Shown: one piece after another, positions 21,596 to 32,964 of the stretch | Layout of the letters: each line of letters starts with the position of its first letter | Position numbering within the stretch: position 1 is the first letter of the stretch | Source: Sordaria brevicollis | Lineage: Eukaryota; Ascomycota; Sordariomycetes; Sordariales; Sordariaceae | Reading direction: 5' to 3' | Assembly: GCA_033439795.1 (NCBI GenBank) | Contig: JAUTDP010000001.1 | Location: forward strand, 1,612,001-1,676,000 | Length of the DNA: 64,000 nucleotides | Program-made: the position numbers and the translations under genes | The notes under the pieces: model-generated | Databases searched by the model: none | The model's input: only the letters and a program-made list of their open reading frames with translations | Told to the model about the DNA's origin: nothing

Positions 21596-23289
21596 TCAAT
21601 GCTTGGCATGAAACTTTGAAGTAATTTATTATTTACATCGAAATTTCCAACGTATTACCCGCATTCGCTAAGTGATATAGTTTTGTATGTAACTCTCTAT
21701 GGAACTGTATGTATCTCACGAAATCACATACGCACGGGCTATCAACACCAAAAACGACATCGCCAACCTTATCCCCTTTCCCCGGGAGAATTCCCAAATT
21801 ACAACCACAATTACAATTATATTATATTATTATTATCAAAAATAATACCAAAATACGTTCAATCTCATTTAAACGCTCTAAACGCTCTTATAAGCACTAA
21901 ATCTCACCTCGACTATCATTAGCCCCGAAAGGGGTACTATAGAAACGCCTATAGTATAGCGGTTTACTATTAACGAATAATAGCCGTTATTAATATTATA
22001 GAGACCCTCTATTCGAATTATATTTATATTAAATATAATTATTTTTTATTATTTCTACTAATTATAAATTCAAAATATACTATAAGCAATAGGCTAAAAA
22101 TACCGGGGGCAATAAATAATAGGCAAAGGGGGACGTACGCCGCTATAAATAACGCGCTATCCTTCGTTTCCTATTAATATTTCGCCGAAAGGTTTAAAGT
22201 ATAAAGGATTCGGGCGGGGCGTATAATTAAAACGGGGGAACCTCCTTTTTTATTATTTTTTACTATTTAAAATAAGAAGTCGTAATCCTTAGTATAGTAT
22301 TTTATATTTTAATATAATATTTTAATATAGCGCTTAAAATTAGTCTTAAAATTAATTCTAAGTAAATTTACTAATATAATTATTTCGTATTATAATAAAT
22401 TGCGTATTGGGAGGTTAAGAATTAGGAGGTTAAAATTAAAAATTAAATCGAATTCTCTTTAATTTCATTAGAGCCTACTTTTACTACTTATTGCGAATTC
22501 TCTTACGAATAAGCGCTTACTTAATTAACGAACTATATAATAAATTTAAGGACGAATTTAGCGTAAACGCTAACTTTAATCTCCGTTTTAACTTTATTTA
22601 CCTTAAGGTTAATAATACGTCTAATTATTCTAATTACTCTAATTCTAATTGTAATTAATATTACCGTTCTAAATCTGAATTTAAATCCAAAGGTAATAAA
22701 TTTAGCCGCGGTAATTCAAGAGGTAATAACTTATACTCTAATTCTAATACTAAATTAGAAGTATCGACGTAAATATTTAAATCGATTAACTTTGCGTTGA
22801 ATATAAAATTCAACGCCGTTTTATTATCTATATCCAAGTTTAGCGTTAAAGTTATTTCTAATTCCCATTTTAATAAAGCCTAAGTTATATATTACTTAAA
22901 TATTATAGCTTTACCCTTTATAATTTACTATTTACTAACCTATTTCGTAAAGAGCGGTATTAACGCCTATTTTATTTAAGTAAGGGGTTTAAACCCCTAA
23001 AAATTATTCTAGGGGTTCTTTCGCTATTGCTTAATAAAATCCTTATTTAAAGGATTAAATACCGGGTTATAAAAATAAATTGTAACTATTCAATTACTTT
23101 TAAAGTTATCCTTTTAATTAAATAACTTTTAATTATCCCTTTACTTGTTAATTTCTCCCTCTGACTATAAAATTAATAGAGAACGAAGAGGAGAAGAGGA
23201 AGGAGGACGAAACGGGGTAAAGGAACGAAAAGGAGAGGGTAAACGAAAGCCGGGGGTAACTATATAAATACAATCAAATATTTCTTCTT

Positions 23290-23400
23290 TATTACCTTTA
23301 TCGTCGTTATCCTCCTCTTTGTTATTTTCGTTATCTTCGTTATCTTCGTTATTTTCGTTATCTTCGTTACCTTTATCGTCTTCGTTATCGGGTTAGTAAT
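23290..23400. repeat. 9-bp minisatellite (GTTATCTTC type) encoding acidic residues
   Basis: Repeats of GTTATCTTC/GTTATTTTC/GTCGTTATC; on the minus strand it reads Glu-Asp-Asn-rich sequence. Shorter versions lie at the corresponding places in MULE-2 (about 35320-35395) and MULE-3 (about 4025-4080), so repeat number varies between copies. Confidence 0.75.
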
Positions 23401-24800
23401 CTAAAATCAATTCGTTATACTACGTTAATTTAACTTTCCCCTTATTCTTCCTCTTCGTAGAATTAAGGGCGAATTCGTCTACCTCGTCTATTTCGTTATA
23501 GGATTTATACTTTCGTATATTCGATTATAATTTAGGGAAATTATTGAAATTACTCTATTTAATCGGTTTAATAGCGTTACTCTTCTTCTTCTTTAACGCC
23601 GGCGTAGTATTCTTAAAGGTTTTAGGAATCTTCTTCTAATTTTCATCGGCGGGGGGGAGAGCGTATTTATCGGGGATAAATTTAGCAATATTCTTAGTAC
23701 CTTTCTATCCTTTCTTAAGCACAATACGAAGGTCTCGAAAACGGAAATAGAAGTCGTTAATATCCTATATTAAGAACGTTAATTAAGTAATAAAAATAGT
23801 ATAAAAATACCTAATTATATAAAAAGGACGTATTAAAGGCTACTTATAATATTAACGTAATAATATATACATAAGTTTAAAAGGTTTCTTTGCCGCTACG
23901 TATTTGAAAATAATATGGCGGTATAGTAATTTATATTAGGGAGTAATGCTATACTTTTCGTTATAAGGTCCTAAAGTAGGCGGATTCGGGCGCTAATTTA
24001 TTAGCCTATATTTCTCGGCTTAAAGGTATTTATAATTGATTAAATTGAGGGCAGGATAGTTGATTAATAGTAGAAGTTTACTAAAGTATTAGCGACCTAA
24101 ATATTTTTATCGTTAAAGAATTTACTACTTAGCGACCTTTTCGTTGAATTTTTGGTATTAATTTATAATTATCTCTATAATAGCGGAAACTAATTTATAA
24201 ATATTATTATTACCGTTTAGTAAGAAATTCTTAACGCTAAAGTTGTTAGATTCTACTGGTAACGTAACCTTAATGCTAAAATTCCGGTATTTCTTAGTGA
24301 AATAAAATGCCTATTATTCCCTAATTGGAAGCCAATTCTTCTAAATATATTGAAGGGTAGTTATTTAATTAGTAAAGACCTTCTTCAACCTCTCCTATAC
24401 TATTTAGAAATTTAGTTCGGTTTTGGCGTATATTATAAGTTTAAATATAATTATAATACTCTATAGGTCGTTAATTATCTTAGTAGGGCTAATAGATTCG
24501 CTAAAGCGCGTAGACGTATAAATATTATAATCGATTATATCGAAGGTGATTAGATTCTCCCAATTATTTTTACCCTCTTCGTCTTCTAAATTATTATTAC
24601 CATCGTCGTTATTACTCTTCTTACCTTTCTATTTCTTTTTAGCATTATAAAGAATATTCTTAATAATATAGAAAAAGCATAATTGCTACTAAATATCTAG
24701 GAATATATTGGCTAACGTTTATTTCATTTCCTTAGATTTATCGGTAATAACAACGGAAGGAATTGGCAATTTATACCGCTATTGTAACTTTAGGGTAACT

Positions 24801-24811
24801 TTAATTAAGAA
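24801..24811. repeat. Target-site duplication of LINE in MULE-1 (left)
   Basis: TTAATTAAGAA; right copy TCAATTAAGAA at 29680-29690. The single difference is C versus T before A, the expected RIP change. MULE-2 has one uninterrupted copy at about 36835. Confidence 0.85.
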
Positions 24812-24911
24812 GTAAGTAAGTAAGATTCTTATTCCTTAGCTAAATCTATAGCGCTAATATAGCATGGGGTCTATCTCCGATTCTCTGTAGGATGAAACTG
24901 TAAGCGTTAAA

Positions 24912-24968
24912 CGCCCCGGATAAAAACCCCGGCTATAATTCCCAATGCGGACTTATCCGCGCCGCTTC
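24912..24968 (-). other. LINE 3' UTR hairpin block
   Basis: Same arrangement as at 2037-2100 but inverted: GGCGTTTAACGC-type palindrome, CCCCGG boxes, then TCCGCGCC arm. The copy is only lightly mutated, so the pairing arms are mostly intact. Confidence 0.75.
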
Positions 24969-25289
24969 TTCGGCATTCTACAATTACGGTATATACTTAC
25001 CGTTAACGTAATTAACGTCCGTTTTATCCCTTCTATTTACCGTTATATAAAAATATTAGACCGCTCCGCCTTTTTAATCCGCTATCCCGTCCCTTTATTT
25101 ATTACCGCCTTCCGCCTTTTACTTTTCCGTCCGTTTATTTTTTTAACCGCTATTAAACCTCTTAATTATTAAACCTTCCTTTATTCCTTTTATCCTTTTC
25201 TTCCCCTTATAATGGTTATATTTTTATTATAATTTATATTAATATAAAGATTTCCCTCCCTTAAATATAAAAACCCCTTATCCCCCGGG

Positions 25290-26380
25290 CCTTTTTAAAC
25301 TTTTCCTTCCTTTAATAATAATAATAATTAATTCGAAATAATTATTCCCCGTTAGAAACGTATTAAAGCGTTCTATAAAATAATAAAAATTTCCGACGAA
25401 AATAAAAGTAAAAATTCGTTTCCCTTTCGCCCTCCTTTATTAACCTTTATATTTAATATAATTAATACCGATATTAAAATTAGCCTTAAATATATTATTA
25501 AACGCTTTATTAATAATAAATTCTTTTATATATTAGAGAAAGGGTAAGTCCTCCCTTTATTACGTTTTGTTTTTATATTAATTTCTCCGAAGCTGTATTT
25601 ATATTCCTTTATATTTCGTTTATACCTTTTAATTAATTAAAGCCCTTTTCTCTTTCCCGGCCGTTTTTAATTACGATATTTATATAAAGGCCGTCGTTAA
25701 ATCGACCTATTATATCCTTAATTACCCGAATAAATTATTATTTTCTATATTATTAACGTTTTTTATTTTAATTCGTTTTTAAATAAATTTAATTAAGCTA
25801 TTTAATATATTTTAACGGTTTTGTATTATATAATTAATATATTTTGCGGCTTTTATAATTTTTATAATATTTTTTAAAAGAAAGTCGTTAATAAAAACCT
25901 AATTAGTAGTAAATTCCGCGATTATTTTATCCGCTTCCGTATTATTATTAAAGAATTTATTAGCGTAATTCGCTTTCGCCTTATTAATAACGGCTTTATT
26001 AATACCCTAAAATAATTTATTTATTATAGAAAGTAATTAATTAATAATTATTTTTAAAAAGGTTATTATAAGTTCTTCTTTTCTAATAAGGATAATTTAA
26101 TTAGTAATTGTATTTTTTTAAATAATATCCTTTATAATAATAATAATAATTTACTTTATAGCGGTAACGGTAATTTATTTTATAGCGGTAGTAGTAGAAT
26201 TCCTTCGAATAATAGCGGTATTCGTATACTTTCCTATAATAATTCCCTAATAGAAATTAATTCGCCGGTTATTCGTCCTACCGGTCCTATTCCTATTAAT
26301 AATAATTAATTCGCTTAGCGTTAATTTGTAATTAATATTATACGTTAATATATTCGTTAATTCGATGAGTAAAACCGTTT
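25290..26380 (-). pseudogene. LINE third reading frame (ORF3), unknown function
   Basis: Minus-strand copy of the ORF3 region (compare 31390-32490). It aligns throughout with the other copies. The frame is interrupted by TAA/TAG at positions that read Gln-like elsewhere. A Thr-rich simple stretch lies near 26130-26250 and a conserved ADKI(I/V)AEF-like motif near 25940-25910. Confidence 0.5.
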
Positions 26381-26564
26381 ATTCGCTAATAATAATAAAA
26401 TATTAAAAGTTTTAATTAATTATAAGAAAAAATAATAATTAAATAAGTCGTCGCTTTTGCGGCCTAATAAATTCTTAATTAAATGGAAATCTTCCCCCGT
26501 CTTCGTTCTAATATATTAATAAATAAAAGTAAAAGAAAAGGAAGAAAAGAAAATTAAAAATAAT

Positions 26565-29500
26565 AAGCGAATTCGTTTCGCCGCTCCTCTTTTAATTCGA
26601 TTATTAAGCGGTATTTATTCAATCGTTTTAACCGAAGTATTTATAATAGGATTTTTTCGGCCTTAATTTTATCGTTTAAATAAATTTGGAATTATTCTTA
26701 TATTTACGGCTAATCGGTTATTACAAATTATATATTTACTATCCGGAAATATTCGAATATAATATAGTAGAACGTCTCCCGTCTTAATTTATATAAATAA
26801 ATAGGGGTATCGATATCGGGGATTTTCTTTTAAAAAAAAAAGGCCCTAAGGTCGATTATTTCCGTTTTCGTTTAAACGAGGAAGGAGCTTTTTATTTTCG
26901 TTAATAAATAATAATCTTTATTATTTTCCGAAAGTTAGGTTCTTTTCCGTTTTTTCTTTTTCTAATTAATTATATACTATTTTATCGTAGTATTATTAAA
27001 CTTCGGGTCGAGGTTAATAATTGTAAATTTATACCGCCGATTTAATTTAGTTGCTATTATTATTAATTAATAATTATAGCGTAATATTTATTCTCTTTTC
27101 GTAGCGTTTTTTAATTATATTTTTCGATCGAAGGTTAAAGGTTTTAGTAATTATAACGGTTGAGCGGGTATACCTATTACCGGGGGTAGTCCCGCTATAA
27201 TCGTTATAAAATTCTCCGTTAATATTTATTCCTCTATTTATTTTACTTTAATAGTACTACTTTCTAGTTTATTAATAAATAATTAACTTTTTATTTATTT
27301 TATTTAAATATAATTAATTACCCAAATTATTATTCTTCGGACGAATTTAATTTAATTTGTACGGGCGAATTTTTTTTCGAAAACCTTTATCCGTTTATTA
27401 AAGTAAAGGTCGAATAGTAGGTAAAAAATTTCCGTTTTAAAATTTTATACCGGCGTAACTTTATACGCCCTAGCGATAATTTTTAAATATTTAGTCTAAT
27501 ATTTAGCTAATCCGATTATTATTTTTCAAGGTTTATTATATATTTCTATTAATTAATAAAAGGCTAAAATTCTATATATAATTACGCTTTAAATATATTT
27601 AATATAAATCTCCTTCGTACGAGCGAAGGAATAATTCTAAATTTTTATAATTAACCGGGTTAATATATTTATTTAAATTTTTAATTTTTTTTTTAATAGC
27701 CTTTATGTAAATTCGATAATTAAATTTACGGTTTAATTAAATACTTAAGAATTTTATTAATTCCGTCGGTCGAAATATAATATCCCCGAATTAAAAAATT
27801 TTTATTTTTAATACTTTCGTCCGCGTAAAATATATTAATTCTATTTTATTCGCTTCGAACTCTATATTTCTCTCTTTTACTTATTTAGAATAAATTTCCT
27901 ATACCGTTTAAAGTATTTTATAATTCTCTTTAATAATTTTTATTACGGCGGCGATATTAATATTATCGGCGAAACTAATTATAATCGTATTTTTAACCGT
28001 AATTAATTTATAATATAATAGAATAATAAAAAGGATAAAAAGAATTAAGGAAAGGGGGGAGCCTTAGGGTATTCCGGTTTTTATAGCGTAAGGAGCGGAT
28101 ATTTCGTCGTTAAAGAAGAGGGAATTTCTTCGTTTATTAACGAAATTCGCTATTTATTCGAAAATTTATCGTAAGAATCGTATTTCTTATAGGGTATATA
28201 ATAATTATTTATAATTAATTTTATCGAATATATTTTTAAAATTAAAGAGTATTAACGATATAACGGCTTTGAATTTTTAAATTATATATATAATATTTGT
28301 AATAATATAAATAGTAAATTCGGTCGAACGGTTTATTTAATTATTTATTTAGCCCTTTAATAAGAGGTTAAATTCTTTTATAATTTGAATAAACTTTTTA
28401 GCGACGAACGCTTTGAAGATTTTCCCTACGTTATTTAATAATAAAATTAATTTTTATACGCTAATTAATTTTTATTATATAGTGGTTTTTCTTAACTTTT
28501 TAAAAATAATTATTTTTACGTTTTTAAATTATTATAAGAAATATTTAAGACGAAAATTCGTAATTATAAGAGCGGTTATAATTTTTCGGAATAATTCCTT
28601 ATAAATCTTTAAAAATTTATTCGAATATTAATCGACGCTTAGTATTTTATTTAGAACTATCCGAAATAAAACTTTTTAAATATCCTCTTCGGTAATTAAT
28701 TTATTAATAAATAACGAATCGCTGGTATTTAAAGGAAGGGTCTAATTAAATAAATAATCCGTAAAAACGTTTATTTTCGGGAAGAAACGTTCGGCGAAAA
28801 TATTCGCCTTACTATTATAATTTTCGATTTCTTTTATTCCTTCGTATTATTTAAAAATTAAGAATTTAGGCAGGTTTATTAATAAATAGCTTTAAGTATA
28901 AATTTATTTTTCGAAGGTTTAAAATTTATTTAAATTCTTTAACGCCCTTTCGACGTTTTTTCGCTATATTATTTATTAAATTTTCGTATTAATCCTTCTT
29001 TTCTTTATCGATATTTCTACGAATTTTACCCAATTCGAAGATATCCTTTCCTTATATTACTTCTATTATTTCTACTTCGTATTTTTCGTCGCTATTTTAT
29101 ATTTTAACGTTTATTACTTCGCTCTTTTCCTTCGATTTTTTTTCTAATACGGGACGAATTCCTCCGCTATATTTATAAATTCTCTATCGAATTTATCGAA
29201 TATAAATTCCAATTCCTCCTTCGTATTAATCTTCGTTAAGACCGAAATCCGTTATAACGCCGCCTTTTATACCTTTTCTATATTTATTAAATTCTAATTA
29301 TAACCTTCTTCTATTTCCGCTTTCTTAATTTTTCTTCCGGTATAAATTTAAATTTCTTAAAAATAATAGTCCGAATTAGTTTATTCGTACTATTACGCCC
29401 CTTAGTATTCGGTTTCGACTCTTAGTATTATTTATATATAGTCGATTATCCTATTTCTCTCTTCCCGTATCGCGTTACCTATACGGGTTGGCTCCCTTCT

Positions 29501-29679
29501 AGGGGTAACGAGCCGTATGCGCTACCGTCGTACCTATGTGAGGAGTCTCTCGGCTCCCGGGCTGGTCCTATTCTCCAAGTCCCAGTCGGGGTAATGGAGG
29601 TTGAAATTTCCGACGGCTGCGATTTAATATCTTGCCGGGGGTCTCTCCTCGAGGAGTTCGAGGAGGGGAGACCCCCATT
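26565..29679 (-). pseudogene. LINE ORF2 (5'-truncated): endonuclease fragment, RT, Cys/His tail
   Basis: The unmutated start (29679-29450) reads cleanly through the endonuclease motif NFNLHYPDWD at about 29630-29600, with only the catalytic-region Asp changed to Asn (GNFN for GDFN). The reverse transcriptase follows: GIP*G at about 28080-28060 and a FADD-derived box at 27985-27960. The C-terminal region (27180-26565) corresponds to 20995-21480 plus 31114-31217. The rest is RIP-mutated and non-functional. Confidence 0.85.
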
Positions 29680-29690
29680 TCAATTAAGAA

Positions 29691-30790
29691 ATCAAATCCT
29701 TTTTACCTTTTATTATCGATAATACTAAAAATATAATTAAATATAGTACTAACCGATAAAAGATTCGAAACTTAATAGAACGGATAATTAAATCGATTAG
29801 TATTATACGTATTATCGATAATTATAATTTCGGGAAATATATCGGCTATCTATATATAAATTAGGAAGGTAAAAACTAAACCCAATAATCGGTTTAGGTC
29901 TTCTAGATCTATTTTCTTAATATATTTAAAGCCATTATCGTTAAAAGCCTTAATTAATACGCCAATTGGGGTATATCCATCGAAATCACGACGATGAAAT
30001 CGCGCGCGTACGTTATATATATCCGCCCTTATATATACTATATTAAGAAATTCATTACAAACTATAGTCGTAATCTCTCGAACTCGTATAGCATTAAACT
30101 TCAAAGTATCGTCAATCTTCTTCAATATATCTAGCTTTATTTTACGGTATTAAGGGTACGCTAATAAATGCCATAATCGACCATAACTATAGACTTAATA
30201 GTCTGGGTTAGAGTTTAATTCGAAATGCTAGAAGCTAATATCTTTATTCTTCTTTATAACCCCCCTCCATTTATAATCGCACTTTCGTAATATAATCTTC
30301 CGGATAATTGCAACCAATTTACGTAGCTTACCGTATCGATTATAAAGAAGATAATACCGCATATACTCTATAATAAGGACTTTAAACTTTAAATTACAAC
30401 CTTATATACGATTAACGGCAAAGCTATAATACTTTGCCCATATATTAACGGCTTTTTAGAAAGCTTCGATAGTATTTACTAGACGTATAATACTAGGAGG
30501 TAGGTTATAAATCTCGTCTCTATAATCGAATAGAACATCCTCGTCACTAAAACTATTAGAGCTACTATCGTTATTTTAATCGTTATCTCGGTTATCTATA
30601 AAGGTATCAATATCGGAAAAACCTTCCCACTTATCCTCCTCGTAATTTACTTCATATTCTTAGTCGCGCTCTTCTTCGTCAATATAAAACTCGGCTGCGC
30701 TATCGCTTTCTTCGACCTATATAGGATCAATTGGCGCATCTAGATTCCATAGCGGCGCTATAATAACGATTATACGTATACTCGATGTGT
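29691..30790 (-). pseudogene. MULE-1 transposase, N-terminal part
   Basis: Mutator-type transposase, which cuts at the TIRs and joins the ends to target DNA. From about 30760 an acidic Asp/Glu/Ser-rich N-terminus (to about 30520) is followed by a FAR1/WRKY-like zinc segment with RKCDYKW at 30287-30267, a helical segment with DIYN-AR (30030-29990) and a GYTPIGVLIKAF stretch near 29960. The first catalytic Asp motif IIIIDNTYNTNRF is at about 29835-29795. One 91-codon stretch (30125-29850) is open. The frame is cut by the LINE at 29690. Mutation is light, with stops only at Gln-type codons. Confidence 0.85.
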
Positions 30791-31040
30791 GCGCGATTGA
30801 TTCTGGCCAGTTTTAGTGAAGGGAAGTTGGAGTATACGATGAAAAAGAATGAAAGAAAAGAAATAGCATTAGCGTTAATAGCCCTAAGTGTAAATATACC
30901 CTGCTTAGCTTATACGAGTGAATAGGGGATCCACCTATTGACTGGGCTTGGCGCTGTCTTTTACGTGCGGTTGTTGTATGTGCGCGGTCATATTGAAAAA
31001 AACCTCTGAAAAATTACATGGTCACTCATAACCCTAACCC

Positions 31041-31105
31041 GATTGGTGCCCGGATAAGGTTTGGTGCCCGTATAAGACGGCCATGGTGCCCGTGGAGTAA
31101 ATGCC
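31041..31105 (-). repeat. MULE-1 right TIR
   Basis: Inverse of 21529-21595 with the same three GGTGCCC boxes, ending GGAGTAAATGCC. Immediately inside is CCCTAACCCGATTGG (31030-31045), a motif shared in part with the other MULEs. Confidence 0.9.
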
Positions 31106-31389
31106 GCTAAAAGAATCTTATTATAAGTATTTCGGTTAGGATAATTAAATAAATACCGTTTAATAATTAAATTAGAAGAGGAGCGGCGAAATAAATTCGC
31201 TCGCTATTCCTAATTTTATTTTCTTTTCTTCCTTTTCTTTCACTTTTATTCACTAATACGTTAGAACGAAGACGGGGGGAAGATTTCTATTTGGTTAAAA
31301 ATTTATCGGGCTACAAAAGCGACGACCTATTTAATTATTACTTCTTTTTACAATTAATTAAAGCCTTTAATATTTTATTATTATCGGCG

Positions 31390-32490
31390 AATAAACGGTT
31401 CTATTCATTAAATTAACGAATATATTAATATATAATATTAATTACGAATTAACGCCAAACGAATTAATTATTATTAATAAGAATAGGACCGGTAAAATAA
31501 ATAGCCGGCGAATTAATTTCTATTAGGGAGCTATTATAGGAAGGTATACGAATACTACTACTATTCGGGGGAATTTTACCGCTACCACTACGAAGTAAAT
31601 TATTACTACCGCTACGGGGCAAACTACTACTATTATTATAAAGGATATTATTTAAAAGAATATAACCGCCGATTAAACTATTTTTATCGGAAAGGAGGAA
31701 TTCGTAATAACCTTTTTAAAAGTAATTATTAACCGACTATTTTCTATAGCGAATAAATTACTTAAAGGTATTAATAAAGCCGTTATTAATAAAACGAAAG
31801 CGAATCGCGCTAATAAATTCTTTAATAATAATATAAAAGCGGATAAAATAATCGCGGAATTCGCTACTAATTAAATCTTTAATAACGATTTTATTTTAAA
31901 AAGTATTACAGAAATCGTAAAAGCCGCAAAGCATATCGATTATATAATATAAAACCGTTAAAGTATATTAAATAATTTAATTAAATTTATTTAAAAACAA
32001 ATTAAAATAAGAAACGTTAATAATATAAAGGATAATAATTTATTCGGGTAATTAAGGATATAATAAATCGATTTAATAACGGCCTTTATATAAATATTAT
32101 AACCTAAAATAAATATAAAAGTAAAAAGGGCCTTAATTAATTAAAAAATATAAATAAAATATAAGGGAATACGGATATAATTTCGGAAAGGTTAATATAG
32201 GGATAGAACGTAATAGAAGGAGGATTTACCCTTTTTCTAATATATAGAAGAATTTATTATTAATAAGGAATTTAATAATATATTCGAAATTAATTTTAAT
32301 ATCGGTATTAATTATATTAAATATAGGGGTCGGCGAAAAAGGGTAAAGGGGAAACGAATTCTCGCCTTTATCTTTATTAGAAGTTTTTATTATTTTACGG
32401 AGCGCTTTAGCGCATTTCTAACGGGGAATAATTATTTTAAATCGATTATTATTATTAAAAGAAGAAAAAACCTAAAAAAACCCGGAGGAT
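31390..32490 (+). pseudogene. LINE third reading frame (ORF3), unknown function
   Basis: Downstream of ORF2 on the same strand, one frame stays protein-like for about 350 codons, with stops almost only TAA at Gln-like positions. Visible parts: ELTPNELIIINKNRTG near 31445-31495; a Thr-rich low-complexity tract (31555-31640); GKEEFVITFLKVIINRLFSIANKLL (31690-31765, shown as landmarks GKEEF and SIANKLL); ADKIIAEFATN near 31838-31872; SITEIVKAAKHIDY near 31905-31945; and a basic C-terminus. The frame and motifs are kept in at least five copies. No known domain recognised. Tad1-type LINEs normally have two ORFs. Confidence 0.5.
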
Positions 32491-32814
32491 AAAGGGTTTT
32501 TATATTTAAGGGAGGGAAATCTTTACGTTAATATAAATTATAATAGAAACGTAATTATAATAAAAGGAAGAAGAAAATAAAAAGAATAAAAGAAAGTTTA
32601 ATAATTAGGAAATTTAATAATAATTAGAAGGGTAAACGAATAGGGGAATAGAAGGCGGAAAGCGGTAATAAATAAAAGACGGGACGGTAGATTAAAAAGG
32701 CGGAGCGGTTTAATATTTTAGTATAACGGTAAATAGAAGGAATAAAATGGATATTAATTATATTAGTAATAAGTATATACTGTAATTGTAGAATGCCGAA
32801 AAAGCGGCGCGGAT

Positions 32815-32870
32815 AAGTCCGCGCCGGGAAATATAGCCGGGGTTTTTATCCGGGGCGCTTAACGCCTACG
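32815..32870 (+). other. LINE 3' UTR hairpin block
   Basis: GGCGCGGATAAGTCCGCGCC hairpin, CCGGGGTTTTTATCCGGGG and the GGCGCTTAACGCC palindrome, followed by a unique ~80 bp and the LINE end. Confidence 0.8.
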
Positions 32871-32964
32871 GTTTCATCCTACGGGGAATCGGAAATAGAC
32901 CCCATACCATATTAGCGCTATAGATTTAGCTAGGGAATAAGAATTTTACTTATTTTAATAAATA

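Larger units (their letters stand above)
22400..24811 (-). pseudogene. MULE-1 transposase, C-terminal part
   Basis: Continuation of the frame interrupted by the LINE at 24812. Near 24705-24640 it reads QQLCFFHIIKNILYNAKKK-like sequence, the C/H-containing end of the Mutator/FAR1-type DDE core. Then follow a Lys/Asp/Asn/Glu-rich insert (24640-24560), further transposase sequence to about 23600, an acidic tract from a 9-bp repeat (23290-23400), a Ser/Pro-rich linker, and a Leu-rich tail to about 22450. It is not certain that the tail beyond 23270 belongs to the same protein. Stops are RIP-type. Confidence 0.65.
24812..29679 (-). mobile_element. 5'-truncated Tad1-like LINE nested in MULE-1
   Basis: 4868 bp on the minus strand between 11-bp target duplications. 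The 3' end (left) starts GTAAGTAAGTAAG, followed by the hairpin block, ORF3 and ORF2. It stops inside the endonuclease domain, so it is a 5' truncation. RIP is heavy over 25000-29440, but the last ~230 bp (29450-29679) are essentially unmutated. Confidence 0.9.
21529..31105 (-). mobile_element. MULE-1: Mutator-like element with nested LINE
   Basis: 9577 bp bounded by inverted ends starting GGCATTTACTCC and an exact 8-bp duplication of LINE sequence. Removing the nested LINE (24812-29679 plus one duplication) leaves about 4.7 kb, matching MULE-2 (4819 bp), with which it is collinear. The transposase is on the minus strand and is split by the LINE. TIRs carry three GGGCACCA repeats. The outer ends (21529-21930, 30100-31105) are only lightly RIP-mutated whereas the middle is heavily mutated. 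Confidence 0.95.
31106..32960 (+). mobile_element. Near-complete Tad1-like LINE, part 2 (after MULE-1)
   Basis: Resumes the copy begun at 16633 directly after the MULE-1 target duplication: end of ORF2 (to about 31217), ORF3, 3' UTR hairpins and the 3' terminus AGGGAATAAGAATTTTACTTA at about 32935-32955. Confidence 0.9.

Noticed and set aside
21683..21922. Two overlapping plus frames of 79 and 63 codons
   Set aside because: Lie in the non-coding left subterminal region of MULE-1, are not conserved in MULE-2, and no domain is recognisable.
24945..25172. 75-codon plus frame
   Set aside because: Antisense reading of a LINE 3' UTR.
28413..28604. 63-codon plus frame
   Set aside because: Antisense to LINE ORF2.
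21529..31105. hAT assignment for the elements with 8-bp target duplications
   Set aside because: 8-bp duplications also fit hAT, but the coding remnants carry Mutator/FAR1-type motifs (DIYN, IIDNTYNTNRF), so MULE is preferred.
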